Part shown: piece by piece, positions 15,139 to 23,536 of the stretch
How the letters are laid out: the number at the start of each line of letters is the position of its first letter
Position numbering within the stretch: the first letter of the stretch is position 1
Virus record (IMG/VR): IMGVR_UViG_3300050821_003907
Span: 117,161 to 181,160 of that record
Length of the DNA: 64,000 nt
Origin: a virus
Direction: 5' to 3' (one strand)
Translations under genes and position numbers: made by a program
Notes under the pieces: model-generated
Database searches by the model: none
Told to the model about the DNA's origin: nothing
What the model saw: only the letters and a program-made list of their open reading frames with translations

Positions 15139-16752
15139 TTACGGGTTGAGGGTACCGAACCAGGACTGAAGGTCCTGGCCCGCACCTTGAGTGGGACCAT
15201 CTGGGAGAACGCAGGAGTATGTTCCCGCATCATAACTGTTAGCCGTGGCAGGACCGCTATTGTCCTGGTTCAGGATTCCAGCGCCGTTAACGTCACCCGT
15301 GCCAAGCGTCCAGGCAAGCAAACCTATTCCCTCATCTTGCAAGTAGCGCAAGTACGCGGGCACTGAAGCAGGGGCATCACCCCAGCACTCACCCACATCA
15401 CCGAGAGAACCAGGGTTGCCGCTGGTAACTGTCCTGTTAGTCCACTCTCCGTCAACTACAGGTGCTTGCAGGTGCTTGACGAGCTGCCCGAATTCAGCAT
15501 CCCAGTTAGCAGTAGTGCGAGCCACACCATCTACAGTTGGGTGATGGAACTCATACACTGTAAGCTTGTCCGGGTCCGTAACGTGCCACGAGCTAAAGTT
15601 AGACGCAACACGGCCAAGCCCCAGCTCACCCATGACTCCGGGGAATTGCGGTGTCTCGTCCCACAGCATGTTCGTGTAACCGTTAGCGCGAAGCGTTACC
15701 GTTAGCTGGTTCATGCCGATGTAGGTGGTGTCGCCTGAGTATCCGCCGTTAAGCCACAAGCTCCACATGGAGTTATCAGTCATGGAATCATCCGAACGCG
15801 GCTCGTTAAACGGGTCAATGATTACAGACTTGTCACCTGCTATAGTAGGGGCTAGTGCTTTCCACACGTTGACTGTAGTTTGCGTGGGCAGCGGCTGATT
15901 GTCGTGAGCAATAGGGTCGGGTTCTGTTTGGTCAACAATGACCACCATAAGCCCGTCAGACTGAGCATGGCTGATAACTTGCTGTAGACCGGAAAGGTAA
16001 GCGGAGTCCACATCTCCGGTAGCAGGGTCAACAAGCGTATCCTGGCTGATGAAGATGCGAACGGTGTTGGCGTGCCACGAACTAGCGCTAACATCTTCCT
16101 GGTCTTCTGCCTGGCTAATCCATGAGTCATACTGCGGCTGCCCAGAACCATCCAGGTACCACTTGTTGTCAGGCTCGCCGGGGTCAGTGCCGTACGGGTA
16201 CTGCGTGCCGTTGAGGTTCATTCCCAGCGGCAGGTACAGCTTGCCGCCCACGACCATGTTCACGCCGCTTAGAGAAACGTCACCGCGTGCATTGCTGAAG
16301 CCGGGGAACGCCACGCCGTTCATTACCCAGTGCCCGTGAAAGCCCGCACCTGCGGTCTTAGCCGTGATGATGCCGGGAAGCGCATAGCTCCAGTGCTGTG
16401 CGTTATCCTCGTTACACTGCCACATCTGGCCTTTAATGGGGTTACGGTTTCCTGCGTTGTCCAGGCAGTAAGCACCACCGCTAGCCCGCATGGTGAGAGT
16501 CCCGTCCAGGGACATGTTCCACTGCTGCTCGTTAGTGCCGTTACAGGTTTTGCCTGCCACTGCAACGCCGTCCTTTGGCGTCCCTGTAAGGCACTTCCCA
16601 CCGCTGGTGATGGTACCCCAAGGCATGGAGTTGACAGGCTTGTAGTGCAGCGGGGGACGGTGCTTAGACGGGGAACTGTACGCTGGCGTGGCAGCGCATG
16701 CTGACAGCAATATGCTAGGCAGCAAAGCCGCTGCTAGCCAGCGCATCTTCAT
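15139..16752 (-). CDS. Secreted GH5-type glycosidase with ricin B-like lectin domain (537 aa)
   Basis: A lipoprotein-type signal (LLSAC, Cys19) is followed by a ricin B/CBM13-like module (about 50-125) with QQW and QHW repeats. The catalytic domain follows: DPFNEPRS with Glu317 as acid/base, YEFHHP, and VVDGEWTNR with Glu436 as nucleophile. These fit glycoside hydrolase family 5 (endo-beta-glucanase/mannanase type). Attachment to the host membrane is expected. Its stop is 23 bases from the start of the GT2 synthase, paralleling bacterial cellulose operons in which a glucanase accompanies the synthase. The substrate is not deducible. Confidence 0.85.
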   Translation of the reverse strand: MKMRWLAAALLPSILLSACAATPAYSSPSKHRPPLHYKPVNSMPWGTITSGGKCLTGTPKDGVAVAGKTCNGTNEQQWNMSLDGTLTMRASGGAYCLDNAGNRNPIKGQMWQCNEDNAQHWSYALPGIITAKTAGAGFHGHWVMNGVAFPGFSNARGDVSLSGVNMVVGGKLYLPLGMNLNGTQYPYGTDPGEPDNKWYLDGSGQPQYDSWISQAEDQEDVSASSWHANTVRIFISQDTLVDPATGDVDSAYLSGLQQVISHAQSDGLMVVIVDQTEPDPIAHDNQPLPTQTTVNVWKALAPTIAGDKSVIIDPFNEPRSDDSMTDNSMWSLWLNGGYSGDTTYIGMNQLTVTLRANGYTNMLWDETPQFPGVMGELGLGRVASNFSSWHVTDPDKLTVYEFHHPTVDGVARTTANWDAEFGQLVKHLQAPVVDGEWTNRTVTSGNPGSLGDVGECWGDAPASVPAYLRYLQDEGIGLLAWTLGTGDVNGAGILNQDNSGPATANSYDAGTYSCVLPDGPTQGAGQDLQSWFGTLNP

Positions 16753-17450
16753 TACATGAACTCCTTCAGTTTCTCTACGTCGTCTACGATGGGCACGCCC
16801 GGAGCAATTTCGCTAACTAGCCGGGTTAGTTCTTCAACTACCTCTGTGCTTGTCTTGCCGAGAAACCGCTGAACGGTAGTGTCAAATACAGGGTGCGGTT
16901 GCGGTTCCACCACAGCGATAGCGAGCATTCGCATCTTCTGGGAACGGAAGCCCTTCTCACCGATGATGGTGCGGCCAGCTCCCTCACCGACTCCCCGAAG
17001 GTGAGCCTTAACCCAAGCGGGCTTGTCACGCAGCGAGAACTCTGCCCAGTAACCATCCAAGGTAAACGCGGGGTAGCTGAAATCTACCGGACCCCTTACG
17101 TGGTTGCTCTTTGACTGCTCCCAGAAAGCCCAGAAACCACACCCGCACTGCTCTGTGGGAATTTCAGAAAGAGGATGCCAGAATTTGACGCCTCCGGGCA
17201 ACATTGCCACCTCTGATTCGTGCAGCTTAGCCATCGTCTCAGAAATATCGCAGCGTGCGACTTGCCAGTCGCTGCCGTGCCACTGACCACCCCAGTGTCC
17301 CATGAGATGCTTATCAGGCACGAGTGGCAGTTCCGGCATCTTACGAGAGAATTTAAGCTGCCATTCCCGGTAGCCCTTTACTGTTCCGGCCGCGAATTCC
17401 CACTCACCTTGCTCACTGAAACCATCCATGCCAGAAACGCGTGCGGACAC
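16752..17450 (-). CDS. Cys-rich GFWAYW/GEKGFR family protein, copy 1 (232 aa)
   Basis: GTG start at 17450 follows TAGGAGATACT. It belongs to a three-member family in this window (also 19734-20513 and 21768-22529). The family shares a GYREW-type N-terminus, CGCGFWAFWE (a CxC near the middle) and RTIIGEKGFRSQKM near the C-terminus. No catalytic motif is known to me for this family. The repeated presence within 6 kb suggests a conserved but undescribed task, possibly with the surface proteins beside it. Confidence 0.7.
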   Translation of the reverse strand: MSARVSGMDGFSEQGEWEFAAGTVKGYREWQLKFSRKMPELPLVPDKHLMGHWGGQWHGSDWQVARCDISETMAKLHESEVAMLPGGVKFWHPLSEIPTEQCGCGFWAFWEQSKSNHVRGPVDFSYPAFTLDGYWAEFSLRDKPAWVKAHLRGVGEGAGRTIIGEKGFRSQKMRMLAIAVVEPQPHPVFDTTVQRFLGKTSTEVVEELTRLVSEIAPGVPIVDDVEKLKEFM

Positions 17451-17458
17451 AGTATCTC

Positions 17459-17974
17459 CTAGAAGAATGAAACCAGCGCCAGCACTCTGGGTCCTGGCTG
17501 CTCAGCAGGGTCGAACTCCAGTTGCATGAGCGCGATGGCGCGCTTGAGGATTGAGTCGTAAGAATGCAGGGTAGCGGGGTCGAACCATGCCCTGTCGATT
17601 TCCAGGATGTCGTAACCCGAGCCGAGTTTTACTCCAAAGGCCCACTGGTCATAATCGTATGATGCGCCCCGGCTATCGAAAACCAGCCTGTCCAGGCCGA
17701 CTGCCTGCTCGGCTGCTTTCTTGCGCGTGAAATAACCACTGTCTGATGAATCGTCCCACTCTTCCGTGAAGCCTGCCATCTCCCGTAGAAGATATTCGTC
17801 TGCCTGGTGAGCAAAGCCCTCATCCTCAGAATCGTCTGGGTAACCCTCGTCGTTCAGCTTTACCCAGGACGGCCACGCCGTCTCGTACTTACCAGCCTTG
17901 TTGAACTTCCAGCCGTCTTCCGGCCCGCCAAGGTCGTAGCCATACAGAATCGTCACGTCCAGGGAGCGCCCCAT
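17459..17974 (-). CDS. Acidic hypothetical protein (171 aa)
   Basis: Soluble, strongly acidic protein (GYPDDSEDEGF, EEWDDSSDSGY) with aromatic clusters. The ATG at 17974 begins MGRSLDVTILYGYDLGG. No family recognised; the charge pattern would suit a DNA mimic, but there is no direct support. Confidence 0.7.
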   Translation of the reverse strand: MGRSLDVTILYGYDLGGPEDGWKFNKAGKYETAWPSWVKLNDEGYPDDSEDEGFAHQADEYLLREMAGFTEEWDDSSDSGYFTRKKAAEQAVGLDRLVFDSRGASYDYDQWAFGVKLGSGYDILEIDRAWFDPATLHSYDSILKRAIALMQLEFDPAEQPGPRVLALVSFF

Positions 17975-18013
17975 GTCAGTCCTCTCGTAGTCTCGACCGA
18001 TGCCAACACCCTG

Positions 18014-18190
18014 TCAGTCCGGGTTATTCCCGTAGTTGTACACGACGTAGTCAAGTACTTCCTTAATCGCTACGAGCGCACCGCAGTTGTAGGCTGTAGT
18101 CACTTCGTCTTCAGCAGCACGGGCAGCGGGCAGTTCATTCGCGTAGCGGTTCTTCGCTTGCTCTAGAAAATCAATAAGGTACTGGTTCAT
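18014..18190 (-). CDS. Small hypothetical protein (58 aa)
   Basis: Helical 58-residue protein starting MNQYLIDFLEQAKNRYANEL. The ATG overlaps the upstream stop (TAATG). Not recognised. Confidence 0.55.
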   Translation of the reverse strand: MNQYLIDFLEQAKNRYANELPAARAAEDEVTTAYNCGALVAIKEVLDYVVYNYGNNPD

Positions 18191-18360
18191 TACAGGTCCT
18201 TAACATCGGTCATGTCATCCGGGTAAATTTCCCCGAAGACGTACGGAGGTAGCTGGTTAGCCAGGTCTTCTAGCGTGCCGAGCCCAATCTGGCTATTGTC
18301 CGGGTCTGCGGTAAACCCTGAGCACATCACGCTGATGAACTTAGCCGTGACATTCTTCAT
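18190..18360 (-). CDS. Small hypothetical protein (56 aa)
   Basis: ATG at 18360 follows GGGGAGGATTGTGAC. The short acidic protein ends in YPDDMTDVKDL. Upstream it carries the GTTGACTGATAGCG sequence also found, in variant form, before the next gene. Function unknown. Confidence 0.55.
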   Translation of the reverse strand: MKNVTAKFISVMCSGFTADPDNSQIGLGTLEDLANQLPPYVFGEIYPDDMTDVKDL

Positions 18361-18394
18361 GTCACAATCCTCCCCTAAAAACGCTATCAGTCAA
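18361..18394 (-). promoter_or_regulatory. Intergenic TTGACT element, variant copy
   Basis: The minus strand reads GTTGACTGATAGCGTTTTTA and then GGGGAGGA, matching the sequence ahead of the 18395-18787 gene. TTGACT fits a -35 box, but no convincing -10 lies between it and the ribosome site. Confidence 0.35.
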
Positions 18395-18787
18395 CTAGTT
18401 GTCATTGAACTTGTCTAGCAGGTCCCTAGGGAAGTACACGAACAGGTCGTCCAGGTAGTTCTCGTGGAACCGCCAGCCTACTGGGTAAACTGCTTCCACA
18501 CCTAGCAGGTCTCGCAAGACCTGAACTCCTAGTTCACGGTTTTCTGTGCGTTCTCCCAGGAACACAACCTGAACCTTGCCATCTTCTGTGAAGTGCCCGT
18601 ACGGGTTGTACTCACAACTCCACTCGTTCCAGCGCTCACAAGAGAACCGCGTGACGATTCCTTGCTTCCACAGGGCCTTGAGCAGCTTTACCATGCCGCT
18701 GTCCACGCGAATGCGCTTGTATGGCGACCACGACGGAGCTGCGACTCTTGACTGCTCGTGTTGCCAGCCATTAATTGCTAGTGACAT
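18395..18787 (-). CDS. Hypothetical protein (130 aa)
   Basis: ATG at 18787 follows GGGGAGGATTC. The central part has RFSCERWNEWSCEYNPYG and the end VYFPRDLLDKFNDN. Soluble alpha/beta protein, not recognised. Confidence 0.65.
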   Translation of the reverse strand: MSLAINGWQHEQSRVAAPSWSPYKRIRVDSGMVKLLKALWKQGIVTRFSCERWNEWSCEYNPYGHFTEDGKVQVVFLGERTENRELGVQVLRDLLGVEAVYPVGWRFHENYLDDLFVYFPRDLLDKFNDN

Positions 18788-18828
18788 GAATCCTCCCCTA
18801 AAGCGCTATTAGTCAACAAGTGAACAGA
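18788..18828 (-). promoter_or_regulatory. Repeated TTGACTAAT promoter-like element
   Basis: The minus strand reads CTGTTCACTTGTTGACTAAT, and an identical 20-base string occurs at 63187-63206 in the same orientation. TTGACT resembles a -35 box, and the gap here is gene-free. An operator or promoter is plausible. A -10 box is not obvious. Confidence 0.45.
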
Positions 18829-18975
18829 TTAGGGTCGCCGTATCTCGATAACAAGGCGAGCCATGGGAATAATCAGCAGCAGGAACCACGGGCTGTGCGT
18901 CATGACGACCATCGTGACCATAGTCGCGTACAGGGCTACCATGAGAATCGCGCAAGCCCAGGGCTTGGTAATCAC
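18829..18975 (-). CDS. Two-helix membrane peptide (48 aa)
   Basis: GTG at 18975 overlaps the upstream TGA. Two hydrophobic stretches (ACAILMVALYATMVTMVVM and WFLLLIIPMARLVI) indicate a small integral membrane protein. Function unknown. Confidence 0.5.
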   Translation of the reverse strand: MITKPWACAILMVALYATMVTMVVMTHSPWFLLLIIPMARLVIEIRRP

Positions 18976-19214
18976 ATGACCTCCAGCATCATGCTCGCGA
19001 TGTCATCGCTAGACATTTTCAGCAGCATCGCCGCTACCTGCATGAGCACGCCGCTGACTGTAAGGGTTCCTCTCAGCATTTCAATGACGCGTTCAGGGTC
19101 CTCTATGAACGTGGCCAGCTTATCCCTGACGGCGCTATCGTCGTCATTGGCTATCATCAGGATAAGGCCGAGCGCTTCGCGGTCTACGGCGTCCTGGTGC
19201 TCATCATCACTCAT
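18972..19214 (-). CDS. Acidic helical protein (80 aa)
   Basis: MSDDEHQDAVDREALGLILM start; Met/Leu-rich helical C-terminus (MQVAAMLLKMSSDDIASMML). Not recognised. Confidence 0.65.
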   Translation of the reverse strand: MSDDEHQDAVDREALGLILMIANDDDSAVRDKLATFIEDPERVIEMLRGTLTVSGVLMQVAAMLLKMSSDDIASMMLEVM

Positions 19215-19468
19215 TAGCCCTCCAGTATCGTGAAAGAGCTACGGCGCACGTAGAGTAGCGCATTATCGCGCAACCCGAACTTACGCTCCATGCCGTCTGG
19301 CCACAGTTCGTAAGCAACGCCATCGGGCCAGTGCTCTTCGATATGAGAATCGGTCAGGTCGTATCGCTGGTGAGGGTCACAGTAACCCGAAACACGGTAA
19401 TCACCATGCGCATAGCCGATGCTGCCGTGGTAACGAACCAGTGTCTCCAGGGGGACGCGTTCTGTCAT
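19214..19468 (-). CDS. Hypothetical protein (84 aa)
   Basis: The start at 19468 (MTERVPLETL) is preferred because it overlaps the upstream stop as TAATG and follows GGGAG. Contains GYCDPHQRYDLTDSHIEEHW. Not recognised. Confidence 0.65.
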   Translation of the reverse strand: MTERVPLETLVRYHGSIGYAHGDYRVSGYCDPHQRYDLTDSHIEEHWPDGVAYELWPDGMERKFGLRDNALLYVRRSSFTILEG

Positions 19469-19734
19469 TACAAGTACTCCCATGTGATTAGAAGGCCCTT
19501 AATACCTGACCCATGGCGCGGGCACCAGACTTTACCGTCTAGCAGTTTAGCGTGGCAGTCATCGCAAAGGAACTTAGCGGTAAGCCAGCCACAATCCGCG
19601 CATCTAGGACGAACATGATAGGTACTAGGTTTTCCGCATATCCCATCCGTCAATAGCCGAACCGGCAGATTGCAAGGCGGGACCCTGTCAAGGTCAATGC
19701 CCTCGATTGCGATTTCTTCTACAGTTGCTGTCAT
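19468..19734 (-). CDS. Zinc-ribbon protein (88 aa)
   Basis: Two cysteine groups, CADCGW and CDDCHAK, plus a later CPRHG suggest a zinc-binding fold. It overlaps the second GFWAYW-family gene by one base and so is probably co-translated. Function unknown. Confidence 0.65.
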   Translation of the reverse strand: MTATVEEIAIEGIDLDRVPPCNLPVRLLTDGICGKPSTYHVRPRCADCGWLTAKFLCDDCHAKLLDGKVWCPRHGSGIKGLLITWEYL

Positions 19735-20513
19735 CAGAATCCCGTAATTGCCCTAACTGCCTTCCGCCATGACGGGTCATTAACGCGCCATTTAGGCCCG
19801 TACATAGGGTCAGGCTCAGTATTTCGCTTGATTAGGTCATGGACAGGGTTAGTGAATGGCCGGTGCGGGTCCGCTACCAGAACGGGAATACTGAATGTTT
19901 TTTCCAGCTCGTCAGTAACGTCCTTGGGCGTATCATGCACCACGAACAGGTGAGTTAGCGTGGCCTTTTCACACCGGAAGCCCTTTTCACCGATTACCAC
20001 GCGCTCGCTGCCTTCAACGCGCCCGGCGACAGGCCAGTATACGGTGCTATAGTCCCTGTCCATGTTGAAGTCAGAGTCTGTGGGCAACTGCCAGTAAGCC
20101 CAGATACCACAACCGCACGCATCAGGGTTGTCCAGTACTCGCTCACAGTTAATCATCGATGCCAAGCGAGGAGTCAGCATCATCCTGTAGTTAGGCCACG
20201 CCGAGTCATCACGCGCGCACTGAGCTTTCGTGACGGTAGAGTGCCATTTCTGGCCCCACTTTCCGTACAGCCCGTAAGAGCAGTAGCAGCCTGTTGACGG
20301 GGTATAGTCGTAACCTAGCTGCTTCAGCAACGCGTAAGAACTGTACTCCCCCATGGTGTAATGTGGGTTAATGGCGATTGGATTGGCTTTACGCGTGAGC
20401 GCACAGGACTTGCCGTGACGGCGGAAAGTCCAGGCTCGGTAGCCGATTACCTTGCCTAGTCCCATGTCCCAGTCTTCAGGCTCATGCTTCTCAGTGAAGC
20501 CGTCTAGCGGCAT
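19734..20513 (-). CDS. Cys-rich GFWAYW/GEKGFR family protein, copy 2 (259 aa)
   Basis: Paralogue of 16752-17450 and 21768-22529. It has GYRAWTF at about 24-30, a CGCGIWAYWQ motif near the middle and RVVIGEKGFRCEKA near residue 180. It contains extra cysteines (GCYCSYG) that the other copies lack. No known catalytic motif. Starts MPLDGFTEKHEPEDW. Confidence 0.7.
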   Translation of the reverse strand: MPLDGFTEKHEPEDWDMGLGKVIGYRAWTFRRHGKSCALTRKANPIAINPHYTMGEYSSYALLKQLGYDYTPSTGCYCSYGLYGKWGQKWHSTVTKAQCARDDSAWPNYRMMLTPRLASMINCERVLDNPDACGCGIWAYWQLPTDSDFNMDRDYSTVYWPVAGRVEGSERVVIGEKGFRCEKATLTHLFVVHDTPKDVTDELEKTFSIPVLVADPHRPFTNPVHDLIKRNTEPDPMYGPKWRVNDPSWRKAVRAITGF

Positions 20514-20530
20514 TACTCCCCCTCTTCGAG

Positions 20531-20968
20531 TTACTTAGCGAAAGCCTTGCAGAACTGCTTGCCAGCAGCATCGCTCAGCGCGTTGTCGGAGTACACAGTA
20601 ACCGTGTAGCCCTTGGCCGAGGTAGCCGAGCATACCGACTTGTAAGCAGTCGGGATATCGGTTACCTGCGTGACCGTGACGTGCTTCTGGCGCGTGGCAG
20701 CCTTGGTCAGCTCGTGGCACTGGGAACTAGCCGTAAGGCCGTCTACGGTGCCGTGGAAGTCCAGGTAGGCGGTAATGCCCTTGGCGGTCAGGCTCACAGC
20801 ACAGTCAGCGGCGGGAACCGTCCCGCCAGCAACGCCCACGTTGCCTAGTGTGACCTTGTGCGCCGGGCTAGCGCTGTAGCCATTGTGCTTAGCAGGACCG
20901 CACGCAGTAAGCGAGATAGCCGCGATTCCCGCGACAACGAATCCACCGATGGCAATCTTGCGGTTCAC
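20531..20968 (-). CDS. Lipoprotein (145 aa)
   Basis: The signal MNRKIAIGGFVVAGIAAISL ends in the lipobox LTAC (Cys23). The mature part is small, with paired cysteines (AADCAVS, SQCHELT, KSVCSAT, QFCKAF) that could form disulfides outside the cell. Probably displayed on the host membrane. Confidence 0.75.
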   Translation of the reverse strand: MNRKIAIGGFVVAGIAAISLTACGPAKHNGYSASPAHKVTLGNVGVAGGTVPAADCAVSLTAKGITAYLDFHGTVDGLTASSQCHELTKAATRQKHVTVTQVTDIPTAYKSVCSATSAKGYTVTVYSDNALSDAAGKQFCKAFAK

Positions 20969-21141
20969 TTCTGTCCCCTAAGCTTGTTAAGGCGCTCAAT
21001 GCGCGCCGCTCTAATCTTGTCACGACGGTACTTAGTGTGCAGTACTGATATGTCGAGTCGGCCCAGTGCAAGGTGAAACAGGTAAATCTCGCTCCAGAAG
21101 CCGAGGTAAAACCAGCCCTTGTCAATCTTTACCGGTTTCAT
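20965..21141 (-). CDS. Small protein with hydrophobic centre (58 aa)
   Basis: The start at 21141 (MKPVKIDKGW) follows AGAGGGGAC. The N-terminal half is aromatic/hydrophobic (FYLGFWSEIYLFHLALG), the C-terminal half basic (RRDKIRAARIERLNKLRGQK). Possibly membrane-associated. Confidence 0.6.
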   Translation of the reverse strand: MKPVKIDKGWFYLGFWSEIYLFHLALGRLDISVLHTKYRRDKIRAARIERLNKLRGQK

Positions 21142-21184
21142 GTCCCCTCTCGAAGCGTTAACAACATGTTGCGCCGAGTTATTC

Positions 21185-21589
21185 CTACCGGTCTGGTACA
21201 GGCGGTCCCGGTGGCACGTCACGCGACAACCACGCGTCTGAGCCGTCAGCGCCACGTCGCCAGGTCTCGCGCCCTAGCTGAGGGTCTGTGCCCTGCGGTG
21301 AAGGACCGGTAGCACGGTGCTTGCCGCTGCTGTCCACGTCTACCCACGGTTCCTCTAGGCTTTCGAGATGAGGGTCACGCCGGAACGGTCGCGGCTCAAC
21401 GTCAGCCAGGCCACGGCTGGCGTCCCTGTAATTGAGCTGGTGATGGGTAATAGCCGCAGAATCTGGCAAGAGCAAGCCAGCCTCACGCAGGGCAATTACA
21501 ATTTCTTCTGCCACCGCTTGCACGCCAGTAACGTCCATCTCCCGAAGAGTGTCACGGACAATCGCCTTGGCGATTAGGTCAATGTTCAC
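21185..21589 (-). CDS. Hypothetical protein (134 aa)
   Basis: Helical N-terminal half (MNIDLIAKAIVRDTLREMDV, AEEIVIALREAGLLL) followed by a Pro/Arg/Glu-rich tail without clear fold. The N-terminal pattern is common to phage proteins that precede small-substrate modules. Not recognised. Confidence 0.65.
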   Translation of the reverse strand: MNIDLIAKAIVRDTLREMDVTGVQAVAEEIVIALREAGLLLPDSAAITHHQLNYRDASRGLADVEPRPFRRDPHLESLEEPWVDVDSSGKHRATGPSPQGTDPQLGRETWRRGADGSDAWLSRDVPPGPPVPDR

Positions 21590-21768
21590 GCTATCACCTT
21601 AAAATCGTGGATGAGGGTAATAGGGATGCCTACTGTGTTTTCCTTATTTCGCTCCATAATCCGGATGAGCAGGAATCCGTTGCTGAGATTCCATGAGACC
21701 ACGTTCTTGTACACGGCAGCCGCGTTGTTAGGCGGCTTAGGGAGGGGCATTACCTTAATCGTGTTCAT
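21586..21768 (-). CDS. Small hypothetical protein (60 aa)
   Basis: MNTIKVMPLPKPPNNAAAVY start with strand-rich remainder (GFLLIRIMERN, GIPITLIHDFKVI). Overlaps both neighbours by 1-4 bases. Function unknown. Confidence 0.6.
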   Translation of the reverse strand: MNTIKVMPLPKPPNNAAAVYKNVVSWNLSNGFLLIRIMERNKENTVGIPITLIHDFKVIA

Positions 21769-22529
21769 TAAACCCCTTTGTACGATTCGTACGCACTATT
21801 CAGTTCTTCGCGGGAATCAAAGAGCGGGATGTCAATCCCGGCTTGCGTAAGACCGTGAGCAGCAAGAACTCGCAGGCTAATACCTGTTAGTTTCTCAATT
21901 TCTGCCCTGATTTTTTCTTGCTGGTTCGTGCCGCCTATACGAGGCAGTACAAGAGGATTATCATCTACGAGAATGAGATTCTTGATGATTGCTTTCTCGC
22001 AGCGAAATCCCTTTTCGCCGATAATGGTGCGGCCGAATCCTTGGATGATGCCCTCTACCGGAATTTCAACTGCCAGAATAGGGCACCTGTACCAAGCAGC
22101 ATTAAGGGCTCGCACCCACTCTTCGTCACTGTAATTAGCTTTACCTGTCTCAAGACTGAGATATTCGTCACTGAGCTGGCGATGCGGGTAAATATACCAG
22201 GCTACGGAGGGTGATTCCCAGTAAGCCCAGAAACCGCACCCGCACTTTTCATCAGGGATTATCACGTCACCGTTTTCGTGCAGTACGGGAATACTTCTGG
22301 CAAGTCCGGCGGCGTTAAGAAAGTCCGAGTTGCGACTGTACTTGCACTCAGCTTGCTGGGTTCCGGAAGTCCAATTACCTCCCCAGTTACCTGTTAGCTT
22401 GAAGGTGCTTTGGTCCAGCTCGGGACTGGGATTACTCATTTCAAGTGTCCAGGAGCGGTAACCGTAAACGCTTCCCGCTGCGAAGTCCCACTCGCCATTC
22501 TCACTAAACCCGTTCATTCCGGTTGTCAC
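21768..22529 (-). CDS. Cys-rich GFWAYW/GEKGFR family protein, copy 3 (253 aa)
   Basis: Paralogue of 16752-17450 and 19734-20513. The N-terminus NGFSENGEWDFAAGSVYGYR closely matches copy 1, and CGCGFWAYWE and RTIIGEKGFRCEKA are conserved. Start is GTG at 22529 (GTGA overlap) or ATG at 22517. Function unknown. Confidence 0.7.
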   Translation of the reverse strand: MTTGMNGFSENGEWDFAAGSVYGYRSWTLEMSNPSPELDQSTFKLTGNWGGNWTSGTQQAECKYSRNSDFLNAAGLARSIPVLHENGDVIIPDEKCGCGFWAYWESPSVAWYIYPHRQLSDEYLSLETGKANYSDEEWVRALNAAWYRCPILAVEIPVEGIIQGFGRTIIGEKGFRCEKAIIKNLILVDDNPLVLPRIGGTNQQEKIRAEIEKLTGISLRVLAAHGLTQAGIDIPLFDSREELNSAYESYKGV

Positions 22530-22726
22530 GGCAGTACCCGCTCTCCGTCTTGTCGCAGCTCGAACTGACCACCCGGATACCGGAGGGTATAGGCACCTCC
22601 CTTAGCCGTGAAGTCGATTGCGTCGATTGGCTGCCAGGTCTCCAGGAGGTCCAGCATTTCGTATACCACGTCTTCCGGAACTTGCAGAAGCGCTTTCAGG
22701 TACTCGTACATTGCAGCGTATTCCAC
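22526..22726 (-). CDS. Hypothetical protein (66 aa)
   Basis: Helical start (MEYAAMYEYLKALLQVPEDV) and a beta-hairpin-like end (GAYTLRYPGGQFELRQDG). Not recognised. Confidence 0.65.
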   Translation of the reverse strand: MEYAAMYEYLKALLQVPEDVVYEMLDLLETWQPIDAIDFTAKGGAYTLRYPGGQFELRQDGERVLP

Positions 22727-23004
22727 TAGTCACCACCTGCCTTACGGTGTGCTTTCAGTTGCTCCAGCAGTTCCTTGCGCCAGGCGAACAAGATGACTTC
22801 ACAGTCTTCCAGCGCGTACAACTTGTCGTAGTAATCGTCTATAGCCGCAGAACGAGCCAGGTAGTGTTGAATGAGCTTGCCTATTAGCAGGCGCGTAGCC
22901 TCATCGTCCAGTCCTCGGGCCAAGTTAAGCAACGAGGTAGTCACGATGTCTGCATCGTCCACGGTCTGGAAAGTCTCACGCATTGGCCGGTAGCGCTCAT
23001 TCAT
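22726..23004 (-). CDS. Helical hypothetical protein (92 aa)
   Basis: Almost entirely helical, acidic N-terminal half and basic end (RKELLEQLKAHRKAGGD). One-base overlaps with neighbours indicate coupling. Not recognised. Confidence 0.65.
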   Translation of the reverse strand: MNERYRPMRETFQTVDDADIVTTSLLNLARGLDDEATRLLIGKLIQHYLARSAAIDDYYDKLYALEDCEVILFAWRKELLEQLKAHRKAGGD

Positions 23005-23214
23005 TTACAGGACTTCCTCCAGCATGATGCCCGTAACTCGGTAGCGCTTGGCATTGCCGTAACTGTCCAGCACCTGGCGAACTCCACCTTCAAGGCGCTC
23101 GTAGACTGTCCACTCGCCGTTAGGGCCTGCGAGCCACATGAAGCCGTCTTCCTCACGACTGTCACCGGGCTTGAAAGCGCCACCGGAAAGGACTGCGTTC
23201 TTGGGGGGTGTCAT
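23005..23214 (-). CDS. Hypothetical protein (69 aa)
   Basis: Small beta-rich protein (GFMWLAGPNGEWTVYERLEG, AKRYRVTGIMLEEV). Not recognised. Confidence 0.6.
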   Translation of the reverse strand: MTPPKNAVLSGGAFKPGDSREEDGFMWLAGPNGEWTVYERLEGGVRQVLDSYGNAKRYRVTGIMLEEVL

Positions 23215-23432
23215 TTCTGCTCCTGTATGTACTCGATGTGGGAACGCCTTAGGTAACGAGTGCAGCCATCTCGGATGACGAACTCATTACCGTAGTCAGC
23301 ACGCTCAAGGATACCCTCATAAACAAGGGCAACACGAACGCGCTTACCTTCGTAGTGCTTCAGTTCTTCGAGTGGGATGGCAGACAGGTCGTTGCACGGG
23401 CCACCCCGCTCTCGAATCCAGAATTGAGTCAC
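23211..23432 (-). CDS. Hypothetical SH3-like small protein (73 aa)
   Basis: GTG start at 23432 is preceded by AAGGAGGTGTA. The LKHYEGKRVRVALVYEGILE pattern resembles a small SH3-like barrel. Function unknown. Confidence 0.6.
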   Translation of the reverse strand: MTQFWIRERGGPCNDLSAIPLEELKHYEGKRVRVALVYEGILERADYGNEFVIRDGCTRYLRRSHIEYIQEQK

Positions 23433-23536
23433 TACACCTCCTTGCTCTTGTTCTTACTGCACTCGGCGGATAGCCAGTGAGCTTCAAGGAACATAGTGCT
23501 AATTCCACAGAAGCAGCAAATTCTCGTGGACAGCAT
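23432..23536 (-). CDS. Tiny Cys-containing peptide after Ku (34 aa)
   Basis: ATG at 23536 touches the Ku stop (TAAATG). The peptide has CCFCG and a later Cys, so it might bind zinc. Its end carries the ribosome site of the next gene. Too short for family assignment. Confidence 0.4.
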   Translation of the reverse strand: MLSTRICCFCGISTMFLEAHWLSAECSKNKSKEV

